Origin: PFL25 sp046260155
GTDB taxonomy: Bacteria > Chloroflexota > Anaerolineae > Anaerolineales > UBA4823
Length of the DNA stretch: 64,000 nt
NCBI GenBank assembly: GCA_046260155.1
Contig: JBJYXV010000079.1
Location: 14,657-78,656, forward strand
Direction of reading: 5' to 3'
The notes below the pieces were generated by a model. The model ran no database searches. It was given only the letters and a program-made list of their open reading frames with translations, and was not told the origin of the DNA. Each line of letters begins with the position of its first letter. Positions within the stretch are counted from its first letter, which is position 1. The position numbers and the translations under genes are program-made. Positions 9,093 to 17,528 of the stretch are shown piece after piece.

Positions 9093-10340
9093 ATGAGTAA
9101 TGAAGAAGTAATCAAGGTGCTGGTAGTTGATGATATCGCTGAGACTCGAGAGAATATCCGCAAGCTTTTACAGTTTGAAGCAGATTTTGAGATAGTGGGT
9201 GCTGCCCGTAACGGTCAAGAGGGGATTGATCTGGCGAAAGAACTGCAGCCGGATGTGATCCTGATGGATATCAATATGCCGGATATTGATGGTATCACTG
9301 CAACAGAAACGATCAGGGCACAGGTACCGCATTCTCAAATCGTTATCTTGACAGTACAGGCGGACCCAAACTACATGCGGCGCGCGATGCTGGCTGGTGC
9401 GCGAGATTTCCTGACAAAACCCCCCTCGGTAGATGAGATGATTGGTGCGATCCGCAGGGCTGGCGAAATGGCGCATGAGGAGCGGGAAAAATCAAAATCT
9501 ACATTCACGATCAAGCCGGGTAATGGTTCAGCACCTACCGGGATGAGTCGCTCCGGGAAAGTAATATCAGTCTTCAGCCCTAAGGGAGGGGTGGGAACAA
9601 CGACCCTCGCGGTAAACCTTGCAATTTGCCTGCAAAGGGAGCAAACACCTGTGGTGCTCGTGGATGGGAACATGGAATTTGGGGACGTGATGGTTTTTGT
9701 TAACCAGCAAGCAAAAAACAGCATCGTTGATTTGGCCCCCAGAGCAGACGAGCTTGATCCTGATGTGATTCAAGAGGTCACGACGCTGCACCAACCATCT
9801 GGGATCAAGATCCTGGCTGCCCCTTCCAGACCAGAGTTCGCAGAAAATGTTACCGGTGAACAATTCGCTAAGGTTCTTCAATATCTATGTAATTTCTATT
9901 CATACGTTGTAGTAGATTGCGCTTCTACTTTGACCGACGTTACCTTGTCAGCGATTGATTGTTCAGATTTGATTTTACTGGTTACGACCCAGGAGATTCC
10001 GGCGATCAAGGATTCACGTATGTTCCTGGACTTATTGGGACCACTAAAAATCAGCCGCGATCGGCTGTTGTTTGTGATGAATAAATACGACAAGCGAATC
10101 GGGATCAAGCCTGAAAAAGTCAGCGAAAATTTTAAACAAGAATTGAAAGTAGTGATTCCTTTCGAGGAGAAGGTGGTGCTGCCTTCCATCAATCGTGGTG
10201 TGCCATTCATGATTGGGGATAAATCAAAGACGATCAACCGCAGTTTCCTTTCCTTGACTGAAACGATAAGAAAGCAGCTCTCAAATGGGAAAGAAGAAAA
10301 ATTAGAAACCCAGGAAAAGGTTGCCATCGGCGGCCGGTAA
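9093..10340 (+). CDS. cpaE: CpaE/TadZ: receiver domain fused to MinD-like ATPase
   Basis: A 415-residue two-domain protein. Residues 1-125 form a receiver with intact phosphorylation residues: Asp13-Asp14, Asp59, Thr87 and Lys109. Residues 155-400 are a ParA/MinD-type ATPase with the deviant Walker A KGGVGTT at 164-170, the switch I/Walker A' region VLVDGNMEFGD and Walker B-like VVVDCAST. In Tad systems CpaE/TadZ marks the pole or site of pilus assembly and recruits CpaF. Many CpaE homologues have a pseudo-receiver; here the Asp-Thr-Lys set looks functional, so localisation may respond to phosphorylation. A GGAG lies 10 bp before the ATG. Confidence 0.92.
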   Translation: MSNEEVIKVLVVDDIAETRENIRKLLQFEADFEIVGAARNGQEGIDLAKELQPDVILMDINMPDIDGITATETIRAQVPHSQIVILTVQADPNYMRRAMLAGARDFLTKPPSVDEMIGAIRRAGEMAHEEREKSKSTFTIKPGNGSAPTGMSRSGKVISVFSPKGGVGTTTLAVNLAICLQREQTPVVLVDGNMEFGDVMVFVNQQAKNSIVDLAPRADELDPDVIQEVTTLHQPSGIKILAAPSRPEFAENVTGEQFAKVLQYLCNFYSYVVVDCASTLTDVTLSAIDCSDLILLVTTQEIPAIKDSRMFLDLLGPLKISRDRLLFVMNKYDKRIGIKPEKVSENFKQELKVVIPFEEKVVLPSINRGVPFMIGDKSKTINRSFLSLTETIRKQLSNGKEEKLETQEKVAIGGR

Positions 10341-10371
10341 TGGTTACTGGTAGATAGCGGAGGCGGATAGG

Positions 10372-11772
10372 ATGTCATTACTCAAGCGCATAGAAAAAGG
10401 TCAAACAACCTCAACTGGATCTGGGAATGGCAAGGATAGTGGTTCCCAGCTTGGCAGTATTAAATCACGGAGTCCGGTAGCGGGGACTATTCCAACCCAG
10501 CGGGACACCTATTCAGATTTGAAGTCGCGTGTTCAAAATAGGCTGCTGGCTGAGTTAGATCCCACGATGGATGTTACCCGTGTGGGTGAGGTTCGCAATA
10601 CCATCCAGGACCTTTTCGAGCAAGTATTGGCTGAAGAGAACATCGTCCTTACCCGCCAGGAAAGGCATCGCTTATTTGAGCAAATTGCTGCTGAAATCCT
10701 TGGTTTAGGCCCACTGCAGCCGCTTCTTGAAGATGGGACGATCACGGAAATTATGGTCAATGGCGCCAAGAACGTCTATATTGAGCGGGCGGGAAAAATT
10801 CTACGCATGCCGATCACCTTTGAAAGTGATGACCATGTGATGAGGATCATTGATCGCATCGTCGCTCCCCTTGGAAGGAGAATTGATGAGTCGAGCCCGT
10901 ATGTCGATGCGCGTTTAGATGATGGTTCTCGTGTTAATGCAATTATTCCCCCGATTTCTCTGGTAGGTCCGGTGCTGACCATTCGTAAATTTCCCGAGAA
11001 TCCAATTACCCTCGAACAATTAATCGAATATGGCACTTTAACCCAGGAGATCATCGAATTTCTGGAAGCGTGTGTTATCGCCCGCTTAAATATCGTGATC
11101 TCTGGGGGTACAGGCTCAGGAAAAACCACGCTGCTCAATGTGATGTCTCAATTTATCCCCAGTGACGAGCGCATTGTGACTATAGAAAACGCGGCGGAAC
11201 TTCAGCTGCGCCAGGAGCACGTGGTAACTCTTGAATCACGCCCGCCCAATATTGAAGGCCGGGGAGAAATCACAATTCGGCAGCTTGTGATCAACTCCTT
11301 GCGTATGCGCCCCGACAGGATTATCGTGGGTGAGATTCGTGACGAAGCTGCCCTGGATATGCTCCAGGCAATGAATACCGGTCATGATGGCTCAATGACG
11401 ACTGCCCACTCCAACAGCCCGCGCGATTCGCTGGCTCGTATTGAGACGATGGTGATGATGGCGGGCATGGATCTACCCGTCAGGGCAATCCGTGAGCAGG
11501 TAGCCTCTGCAGTAGACCTGGTCGTGCATCAGGAAAGAATGAGGGATGGTGCTCGAAAAGTTGTCCAGGTGACCGAAGTCTCCGGAATGGAGGGTGATGT
11601 GATCACGATGACGGATATCTTCGTCTTTGAGCAAACCGGATATGAGGAAGGAAGCGTGATAGGTCGCTTCCGCCCGACCGGGTTGAGACCGAAATTCATC
11701 GAGAAACTGGAAGCTGCAGGTATTCATCTTCCGGCAACAACATTTGGAATCGGCAGTCAACGAAGAAGATGA
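10372..11772 (+). CDS. cpaF: CpaF/TadA secretion ATPase
   Basis: A 466-residue member of the VirB11-like type II/IV secretion ATPases. A variable N-terminal part of about 45 residues precedes a helical N-domain (LGPLQPLLEDGTITEIMVN). The ATPase core has Walker A GGTGSGKTT around 245-253, an Asp box (IVTIENAAEL), Walker B (RPDRIIVGEIRD) and a His box (TGHDGSMTTAHSN). It powers polymerisation (and perhaps retraction) of Flp pili on the cytoplasmic face of the membrane together with TadB and TadC. It is 31 bp behind cpaE and slightly ahead of tadB, so it is clearly in the same operon. Confidence 0.95.
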   Translation: MSLLKRIEKGQTTSTGSGNGKDSGSQLGSIKSRSPVAGTIPTQRDTYSDLKSRVQNRLLAELDPTMDVTRVGEVRNTIQDLFEQVLAEENIVLTRQERHRLFEQIAAEILGLGPLQPLLEDGTITEIMVNGAKNVYIERAGKILRMPITFESDDHVMRIIDRIVAPLGRRIDESSPYVDARLDDGSRVNAIIPPISLVGPVLTIRKFPENPITLEQLIEYGTLTQEIIEFLEACVIARLNIVISGGTGSGKTTLLNVMSQFIPSDERIVTIENAAELQLRQEHVVTLESRPPNIEGRGEITIRQLVINSLRMRPDRIIVGEIRDEAALDMLQAMNTGHDGSMTTAHSNSPRDSLARIETMVMMAGMDLPVRAIREQVASAVDLVVHQERMRDGARKVVQVTEVSGMEGDVITMTDIFVFEQTGYEEGSVIGRFRPTGLRPKFIEKLEAAGIHLPATTFGIGSQRRR

Positions 11773-11791
11773 TCATGGGAGTGTGACAGCG

Positions 11792-12748
11792 ATGATGACA
11801 ACAATTTTATTTATTGGTGGTGGCTTGGTCTTCTTCCTGCTGGCAGTTGGAGCAGTCGTTTCGATGATCGGCGAGAAGTCGCTGGTTGAAGAACGACTGG
11901 GTCCGTATTTTAACGAAAAGGAACTTGCTGAAGCAAAGCAGAAGGCATCCCCCGTTGGTGATTGGTTGAATCAAAGGGTGGAGAAATCAACCTACGGAGG
12001 TCGCATCGGAAGAGAGCTTGCCAGGGCAGATTTAAAACTTAAACCAGCAGAATATATCGCTTTAATGGTGATCTTTGGATTAGGAGTTGGTTCGGTTGCC
12101 TGGTATTTTGGCGGTCAGAGCATCATTGTGGGATTACTGGGTGTTGGGGTCGGCACATTAATTCCCCGCTTCTATGTACGCCGCCAGCAAGGGAAGCGGT
12201 TGGTTAGATTCAATGAGCAGCTTCCGGATATGCTGGGGCTGATGGTGAATGGGCTGCGGGCAGGTTATTCCGTGATGCAGGCGATGGAGGCGGTCAGTAA
12301 AGAATTGCCCCCACCGATTTCAGATGAGTTCCGCCGGGTGGTTCAGGAGATTCAAATTGGATTGCCCATTGAACGCGCCATGGACAACCTTTACCGGCGC
12401 ATACCCAGTGAAGACCTGGATTTAACGATCACGGCTTTGAATGTGCAGCGAGAGGTTGGCGGAAACCTTGCTGAAATCCTGGACACCATTTCGTATACCA
12501 TTCGTGAGCGTGTGCGGATCAAAGGTGAAATTCGAGTTCTAACCTCTCAGGTGGTTTATTCAAGCCGCTTTTTGTCCAGCATGCCTATCCTAATTGCTGT
12601 CGCATTGTGGTTTATGAACCGCCCTTATATGATGATGTTCTTCAACCCAGACTCGCGTATGATTGGCATCCCGGTCTTAATCTTTGGGGGGATGATGATC
12701 TTCGGTGGTTATATGGTCATGAACAAGATCGCGGATATTGAGGTTTAG
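11792..12748 (+). CDS. tadB: TadB inner-membrane pilus assembly protein
   Basis: A type II secretion F-domain membrane protein. I place the start at the ATG at 11792 (318 residues), with GGGAG 8 bp upstream. An earlier in-frame start would overlap cpaF by 29 bp and add a charged stretch unlike the family. The order is one N-terminal helix, a cytoplasmic linker, two helices (VIFGLGVGSVAW..., LLGVGVGTLIP), the GspF/T2SSF domain beginning FNEQLPDMLGLMVNGLRAGYS, and two C-terminal helices. TadB and TadC form the platform that couples the ATPase to pilin insertion. Confidence 0.92.
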   Translation: MMTTILFIGGGLVFFLLAVGAVVSMIGEKSLVEERLGPYFNEKELAEAKQKASPVGDWLNQRVEKSTYGGRIGRELARADLKLKPAEYIALMVIFGLGVGSVAWYFGGQSIIVGLLGVGVGTLIPRFYVRRQQGKRLVRFNEQLPDMLGLMVNGLRAGYSVMQAMEAVSKELPPPISDEFRRVVQEIQIGLPIERAMDNLYRRIPSEDLDLTITALNVQREVGGNLAEILDTISYTIRERVRIKGEIRVLTSQVVYSSRFLSSMPILIAVALWFMNRPYMMMFFNPDSRMIGIPVLIFGGMMIFGGYMVMNKIADIEV

Positions 12749-12774
12749 CCCCGGCAGTTTGAGGAGGTTGGTAT

Positions 12775-13722
12775 ATGCTTTGGATAGCAATTCTTGTTGG
12801 TGTGGTCGTCATGGCTGCTGTGGTTCTGATCGTGATAGGCATGCGTGATGCTGGTGTTGAAGATCCGCTTCAGGACAGGTTGGCTGAATTTGCAGCTCGA
12901 GGGGAAATTACTGACCTAGAGGAAATCGAACTTTCACAGCCATTAACCGAGCGCGTTATCTTTCCCATCGCCAGGAAAATGGGTAAATTGGCATTGCGGT
13001 TCACTCCTCAAAATGCGATACAACAAACAGCCAAAAAACTTGAATTAGCGGGCAACCCAGCAGGCATGGATCCCACAGTATTTTGGGCACTGCGCATGGC
13101 AGGTTTATCGCTGGGGGCATTATTGTTTTTCGTGGCGACAATTGCTCCAGAGGGGAGTTTTTTGAAGGGACGTGGTTTGTTGATCGGTATCCCTGCAGCT
13201 GCCATGGGATTCTTTCTTCCGGAATTGTGGCTAGGAGGGAGAATCAGCAAGCGCCAGACGGATGTGCGTAAAGCAATGCCGGATGCCTTGGATTTGCTGA
13301 CAATCTGCGTTGAAGCAGGCCTTGGTTTTGATGCTGCAATGGCTAAAGTCTATGAGAAATGGGACAATGTGGTTGCCCTAGCTTTCGGAAGAGTGATTCG
13401 TGAGATACAATTAGGAAAACTTCGCAGAGATGCGTTGAAGGATATGGCCGATCGGTTGGGCGTGCCAGAGATGACTAGTTTCGTCGCAGCAGTGATCCAA
13501 AGCGAGCAGCTGGGTGTCAGCCTGGCAAGGGTGCTGAGAATCCAGGCGGATCAAATGCGGATCAAACGCCGTCAACTTGCAGAGGAAGCTGCCCACAAGG
13601 CGCCGATCAAAATGCTGATCCCAATGGCGATTTTAATATTTCCGTCCATTTGCATCGTGCTCATGACCCCTGCGGTCTTGATGCTGATGCAATCAGCACT
13701 GAGTGGAATACTTGGATTTTAA
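12775..13722 (+). CDS. tadC: TadC inner-membrane pilus assembly protein
   Basis: A 315-residue partner of TadB with the same architecture: N-terminal helix, linker, two helices near residues 108-150, T2SSF domain (MPDALDLLTICVEAGLGFDAAM) and C-terminal hydrophobic pair. GAGGAGGT lies 6 bp before the ATG. It is the last pilus gene here. The locus has no visible tadE, tadF, tadG, rcpA or prepilin peptidase, so it is either minimal or completed elsewhere in the genome. The next gene, comF, follows after 15 bp and may be co-transcribed. Confidence 0.92.
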   Translation: MLWIAILVGVVVMAAVVLIVIGMRDAGVEDPLQDRLAEFAARGEITDLEEIELSQPLTERVIFPIARKMGKLALRFTPQNAIQQTAKKLELAGNPAGMDPTVFWALRMAGLSLGALLFFVATIAPEGSFLKGRGLLIGIPAAAMGFFLPELWLGGRISKRQTDVRKAMPDALDLLTICVEAGLGFDAAMAKVYEKWDNVVALAFGRVIREIQLGKLRRDALKDMADRLGVPEMTSFVAAVIQSEQLGVSLARVLRIQADQMRIKRRQLAEEAAHKAPIKMLIPMAILIFPSICIVLMTPAVLMLMQSALSGILGF

Positions 13723-13737
13723 TTAAAGGGGAAAAAT

Positions 13738-14454
13738 ATGCCCGAGCCGGTTCGACCGGCTTATCACCTCTACCGGTGGTTGTGGGGCAGCCTGGATTTG
13801 CTCTTCCCTCCAACCTGCGGGGGGTGTGGTCAGAGCGGGAAGCTGTGGTGTGATGCCTGCCAGGAATCTGTAAGAGAGATCGGAACCAGTATATGCAGTG
13901 TATGTGGACAACCCTGGGATATCCCAGGGTTGTGTGCCCGTTGTGCCCGAACTAGGCCGTATTTCACAAAACTGCGTTCCTGGGCTTATTACGATGGACC
14001 AGTCAGTGAAGCGATCAAGCGCTTGAAGTACAAGCGCGACATTAGTCTCGGATTCGTGCTTGCACAAGCTCTGTATGATCTATTGGTCAATCTTCAGTGG
14101 CAGGTCGATGGTGTAATTCCTGTTCCATTAGGGGTTGCACGACTGAAAGAGCGTGGATATAATCAAGCTGCCTTGATTGCCCAACCGGTTGCATTGAGAA
14201 TTGGTAAACCTTATTTACGCAAGGGATTGTTTCGGGTACGTGAGACTCGTTCCCAGGTAGGTCTTTCCTATATCGATCGACAGGCAAATGTAAACGCTGC
14301 ATTTCGAGGGCGTGAGGAGATCGTTGCTGGAAAACGCTTACTGGTCGTCGATGATGTGACAACCAGCACTGCTACGTTGAATGCATGCTCCCAGGCGTTA
14401 ATCACCGCCGGGGCAGCTGAAGTGATGTGTTTAACCGTTGCACGGGCAGGCTGA
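13738..14454 (+). CDS. comF: ComF family phosphoribosyltransferase-like protein
   Basis: A 238-residue protein. The N-terminus has a four-cysteine zinc site (CGGCGQSGKLWCDAC, then CSVCGQPW and CARCARTRP, a double-zinc arrangement). The C-terminus is a type I phosphoribosyltransferase fold with the PRPP-binding motif VDDVTTSTATL. ComF proteins are needed for DNA uptake in naturally competent bacteria, possibly as ssDNA-handling partners of the helicase and PriA. Its position directly behind Tad pilus genes is suggestive, but comF is also found alone. An AAGGGG ribosome site precedes the ATG. Confidence 0.9.
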   Translation: MPEPVRPAYHLYRWLWGSLDLLFPPTCGGCGQSGKLWCDACQESVREIGTSICSVCGQPWDIPGLCARCARTRPYFTKLRSWAYYDGPVSEAIKRLKYKRDISLGFVLAQALYDLLVNLQWQVDGVIPVPLGVARLKERGYNQAALIAQPVALRIGKPYLRKGLFRVRETRSQVGLSYIDRQANVNAAFRGREEIVAGKRLLVVDDVTTSTATLNACSQALITAGAAEVMCLTVARAG

Positions 14455-14489
14455 ATCGAAATATATTTTTATCACCAGGAGGTGGATCT

Positions 14490-15053
14490 ATGCCGTTCGA
14501 AGTTGAAATTACTGGCAGGAACATGGAAATTACAGATCGACTTGATGATTATGTCACGAAAAAGGTTTCAAAACTGGACCGATACTTGAATGACATTGAT
14601 GAAGCTCACGTGGAACTCTCATATGCAAAATCCGCGCGTAATGCCGCAGACAGGCAGGTTGCCCAATTAACCATTCGGGGGAAAGGCTTCATTCTTCGCT
14701 CGGAAGAAAGAGCAGATGATATTTATGCTGCTTTGGACACTGCTCTGGATAAAATGCAGCGCAGGATTGAACGCTATAAAGGGAAACGTAATCGCGGCCG
14801 GGGAGATGGCAGGTCTGCAGCTGAGGTGGTTCCTTATCCAGAAAGTGACGAAGAGGAACCTGAAGCTCCGCTCATTGCCAGGAGAAAAAGGTTTACTGTA
14901 TCACCAATGGATGAGGAGGAAGCAATTGACCAGATGAATATGTTGGGTCACGAAGATTTTTTTGTCTTCATTAATGCTTCAACGAATGCGATTAACGTAC
15001 TTTACACCCGCCGGGACGGAACATATGGCTTGATTGAACCAGAAATTGGGTGA
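14490..15053 (+). CDS. hpf: Long-form ribosome hibernation promoting factor
   Basis: A 187-residue protein; the start is fixed by AGGAGGTG 6 bp before the ATG. The N-terminal domain (1-100) is the S30AE/RaiA fold (EITGRNMEITDRLDDYV) that occupies the decoding centre of the 30S subunit. An acidic linker leads to the C-terminal dimerisation domain (about 130-187; KRFTVSPMDEEEAIDQMNML and DEVFINA-like DFFVFINAST). The long form makes 100S ribosome dimers in stationary phase. A terminator follows directly. Confidence 0.95.
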   Translation: MPFEVEITGRNMEITDRLDDYVTKKVSKLDRYLNDIDEAHVELSYAKSARNAADRQVAQLTIRGKGFILRSEERADDIYAALDTALDKMQRRIERYKGKRNRGRGDGRSAAEVVPYPESDEEEPEAPLIARRKRFTVSPMDEEEAIDQMNMLGHEDFFVFINASTNAINVLYTRRDGTYGLIEPEIG

Positions 15054-15074
15054 CAGAAAGCGTATTGATGTTTG

Positions 15075-15115
15075 AGGATTGTTCCTATCTTCTGGGACAG
15101 TCCTTTTTGTTTTTG
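15075..15115 (+). terminator. Rho-independent terminator after hpf
   Basis: The arms AGGATTGTTCC and GGGACAGTCCT form an 11-bp stem with G-U pairs around an 8-nt loop. They are followed by TTTTTGTTTTT. Confidence 0.85.
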
Positions 15116-15146
15116 ATTAGGAAATACAATTGCTCTGAGGAGATTT

Positions 15147-15311
15147 GTGTTATCTATTTACAGCACACCAGACGCAATGATCCTGCCCAAGATTTGTAAG
15201 GACACACCAAATGCTGAACGGTGGAAATGGAAGTGGTCTTCAGACCCGTTGACTCAGAACTTCAATAAGGATAAACTTCTGTGGATGGAGCGAGGAGTTA
15301 ACATATGGTAG
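15147..15311 (+). CDS. Possible small ORF (54 aa) overlapping the folE start
   Basis: Between the hpf terminator and folE a GTG-started frame runs 54 codons behind GAGGAG (4-bp spacing). Its stop TAG overlaps the folE ATG (ATGGTAG). The product (VLSIYSTPDAM..., KWKWSSDPL) matches nothing I recognise. It could be a real coupled leader ORF or chance in an otherwise empty 190-bp gap. Low confidence. Confidence 0.2.
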   Translation: MLSIYSTPDAMILPKICKDTPNAERWKWKWSSDPLTQNFNKDKLLWMERGVNIW

Positions 15312-15943
15312 AAGAAAATTATAAGCAATTATACGCGATCGCTGATCTGTTTGATGGCAATGGGATCGATGAAGCGGGAGTGGAGGATTCTATTCGCAGC
15401 CTGTTGTTGGCTTTTGGAGAAGATCCAGACCGGGATGGGATCGAACGCACCCCTGCAAGAGTTGCCAATATGTACAAGGAATTGCTGGTGGGATACAGGA
15501 CCGATCCAGTTGCGATGGTTAATGATGCGCTATTCGAAGTAACATATGATGAAATGGTGCTTGTACGGGATATTGAATTTTACAGCCTTTGTGAGCATCA
15601 CCTGCTGCCGTTTTTGGGGCGAGCACACGTGGCTTATTTCCCCCGTGGTAAAGTGCTGGGATTGTCAAAAATACCACGAGTGGTAGATTTATTTGCACGC
15701 AGGATCCAGCTCCAGGAAAGATTGACCAGGCAAATTGCCGATTTTATCAATGAGCTGCTGAATCCCCATGGTGTTGCAGTTGTGGTTGAAGGTCTGCATC
15801 TTTGTGCAATGATGCGCGGAGTACAGAAGCACGAAGCACGGATGACTACCTCGACCATGTTGGGTGCATTTCGAACGAGTATCGCAACGCGCCAGGAGTT
15901 CTTAGATAATATCTCACGCGGTGCTGGTCCAATGAAGATCTAA
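15305..15943 (+). CDS. folE: GTP cyclohydrolase I (FolE)
   Basis: A 212-residue enzyme catalysing GTP to 7,8-dihydroneopterin triphosphate, the first step of tetrahydrofolate and tetrahydropterin synthesis. Family motifs: GEDPDRDGIERTPARVA at the start, the zinc/active-site segment YSLCEHHLLPF, HVAYFP.GKVLGLSK.PR and LCAMMRGV with the second zinc Cys. It is the zinc-dependent type IA enzyme. A GAGGAG site precedes the ATG. The last 30 bp overlap the end of folK on the other strand, so the pterin genes converge here; transcription from either side could interfere. Confidence 0.97.
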   Translation: MVEENYKQLYAIADLFDGNGIDEAGVEDSIRSLLLAFGEDPDRDGIERTPARVANMYKELLVGYRTDPVAMVNDALFEVTYDEMVLVRDIEFYSLCEHHLLPFLGRAHVAYFPRGKVLGLSKIPRVVDLFARRIQLQERLTRQIADFINELLNPHGVAVVVEGLHLCAMMRGVQKHEARMTTSTMLGAFRTSIATRQEFLDNISRGAGPMKI

Positions 15944-16420
15944 ATCGGCTTCAATAATATCTGGCGATTCCCGAAGGATTTCAGCAATTTCAGCCGCCCG
16001 GTAGCCAGAATTTGGATCTACATATTCAGGAATGAGTTCCCCCACCGGTACAGCCATATGGGGGTACTCCCATAGTTGGTTATCCAGGATTACTCCATCA
16101 AACATGAGGATATCGAGATCGATTGTTCTGGGAGCATTGGGATCATATGTGCGAATCCGTCCAAGCATGCTTTCAATCGGGCGTAAGATCTTTTTCCGCA
16201 ATAGTTCAACAGAAAACCTCGTTGCCACTAAAGCAGCAGCGTTCAGAAAATCAGGACCAGGCGAACCGACCGCGGATGTTTTCCAGATGCTGGACACCGC
16301 CTGAATGGTCACTGTACGGCCTAACAGGTGAAGTGCACTGCGAATATTATCCCTGGGGAATATATTCGATCCGATCCCGATAACCGCCTGATGAGGCGGA
16401 TCACTCTTTACTGCGTTCAA
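15914..16420 (-). CDS. folK: HPPK, 6-hydroxymethyl-dihydropterin pyrophosphokinase (FolK)
   Basis: A 168-residue enzyme transferring pyrophosphate from ATP to 6-hydroxymethyl-7,8-dihydropterin. Motifs: VIGIGSNIFPRDNI at the N-terminus, SSIWKTSAVG, and the signature GRIRTYDPNAPRTIDLDI with the two magnesium-binding Asp residues (DLD) near residue 110. An HMAVPVGELIPE segment corresponds to the usual 'HPR...R.FVL.PL' region but lacks its typical Arg. Start is ATG, overlapping the 3' end of folB by 20 bp, so the two are coupled. Its 3' end overlaps folE convergently. Confidence 0.95.
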   Translation of the reverse strand: MNAVKSDPPHQAVIGIGSNIFPRDNIRSALHLLGRTVTIQAVSSIWKTSAVGSPGPDFLNAAALVATRFSVELLRKKILRPIESMLGRIRTYDPNAPRTIDLDILMFDGVILDNQLWEYPHMAVPVGELIPEYVDPNSGYRAAEIAEILRESPDIIEADLDLHWTSTA

Positions 16421-16754
16421 TTTCTACACCAACAGACCTGGCAAAACGGACAGCATTCGGCTTCTCAACTCTCACGCGAGCCTTCAACACACCTGGAACC
16501 TCCAGACAAACTTTGGCAATGTCTGCGGCTAAGGCTTCAACGGTCAGTCGCTGGGCAGTTTCTGCCTTCGTTTGAGCTTTTTTGGCGATGGTCCGGTAGT
16601 TGATGCTATCTGAAATGTTATCGGTTTCGCCAGCTTTGGATAAATCTGCGGTAATAGTCACATTAATCAAAATATCCTGGGGCTTTTCCCGTTCCCAATC
16701 ATTAACCCCAATGATTCCTCGTACCAGTAAATCTTTGATGAAAACTTGGTCCAT
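16401..16754 (-). CDS. folB: Dihydroneopterin aldolase (FolB)
   Basis: A 117-residue protein with the FolB pattern: DQVFIKDLLVRGIIGVNDWER (start and substrate-binding region), ITADLSKAGETDNISDSINY and the C-terminal VRVEKPNAVRFARSVGV. The Lys of EKPNA is the catalytic residue of the family. It converts 7,8-dihydroneopterin to hydroxymethyl-dihydropterin and glycolaldehyde. GAGGAG lies 7 bp upstream of the ATG. It is between the SDR gene and folK in a minus-strand operon. Confidence 0.93.
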   Translation of the reverse strand: MDQVFIKDLLVRGIIGVNDWEREKPQDILINVTITADLSKAGETDNISDSINYRTIAKKAQTKAETAQRLTVEALAADIAKVCLEVPGVLKARVRVEKPNAVRFARSVGVEIERSKE

Positions 16755-16802
16755 GCTCAGCTCCTCAACGTGTACTCGAGATAGAAGTTTACCTTGATTT
16801 TT

Positions 16803-17528
16803 TTAAATGAGATGTCTCCCGCCGTCTAAATGAAGTATCTCACCGGTAATATAATCCGGGCCTTCCAGTAAAAATAGCAATGCCTCTCCGACTTCGTCAA
16901 GATTTGCCCATCGTTTTGCAGGTACAGATTGCAAGATACCCTCCGTATCACCACCATCACTAGGTGGAAGGATCGCGCCAAAAGCAAGCCCATTCACGGT
17001 AATATCCGGAGCAAGCGCCACGGCCAAAGATTGGGTCAGAGCTGCGAGTGCAGCTTTGGATATGGTGTAGGGCAGGTGATCGCCGCCGGGGCGAAGGGCA
17101 CGCCAATCCAGTATGTTGACAATGCGACCCGATTGGTTTGGTCGAACCAATGATGGAAAAGCTTTGCAAAGCAGGAAGGGTGCTGTTAAATTCACCATGA
17201 AATGTTGTTCCCATTCTGCCAGGTTTGTCGAGTGCAGATCAAGGGCATCAAATATCGAGGCATTGTTAACGATAGCATAAAGTGGCGAGAAGGATTTAAC
17301 CTGGTCGATCAGGCGTTGGATGCTCTCTGGATTGGAGAGATCAGCCTGAATCAGGTCAGCCTGGGAGCCCAACTGCTCGATCTCGGTCTTCAAATTAACC
17401 GCTGAATGTTTCGAACTGAAGTAGTGGATCAGGAGATTACCTCCTTGCCTGGCTATCGCTAAGGCCATTGACCGCCCAATGCGAACCCCCGATCCGGTGA
17501 TCAAAACAGTTTTTCCTTGTATACTCAT
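16803..17528 (-). CDS. PTR1/FolM-type short-chain reductase
   Basis: A 241-residue SDR. Nucleotide-binding loop TGSGVRIGRSMA with the Arg (R.G) that selects NADPH in pteridine reductases, then LIHYFSS and IQADLS as in PTR1. The core NNAS motif is present. The catalytic set is Asp-Tyr-Lys: ILDWRAL in place of the usual Ser, followed by YTISK. Replacement of the SDR Ser by Asp is characteristic of trypanosomatid PTR1 and bacterial FolM, which reduce dihydropterins or dihydrofolate. Together with folB, folK and folE next door this supports a pterin or folate reductase rather than a fatty-acid or sugar SDR. Its start overlaps the end of the upstream gene (ATGA). Confidence 0.8.
   Translation of the reverse strand: MSIQGKTVLITGSGVRIGRSMALAIARQGGNLLIHYFSSKHSAVNLKTEIEQLGSQADLIQADLSNPESIQRLIDQVKSFSPLYAIVNNASIFDALDLHSTNLAEWEQHFMVNLTAPFLLCKAFPSLVRPNQSGRIVNILDWRALRPGGDHLPYTISKAALAALTQSLAVALAPDITVNGLAFGAILPPSDGGDTEGILQSVPAKRWANLDEVGEALLFLLEGPDYITGEILHLDGGRHLI

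Noticed and set aside
16803..17528. Ordinary FabG-like 3-oxoacyl-ACP reductase
   Set aside because: The catalytic Ser is Asp and the cofactor loop and neighbouring genes match PTR1/FolM instead.
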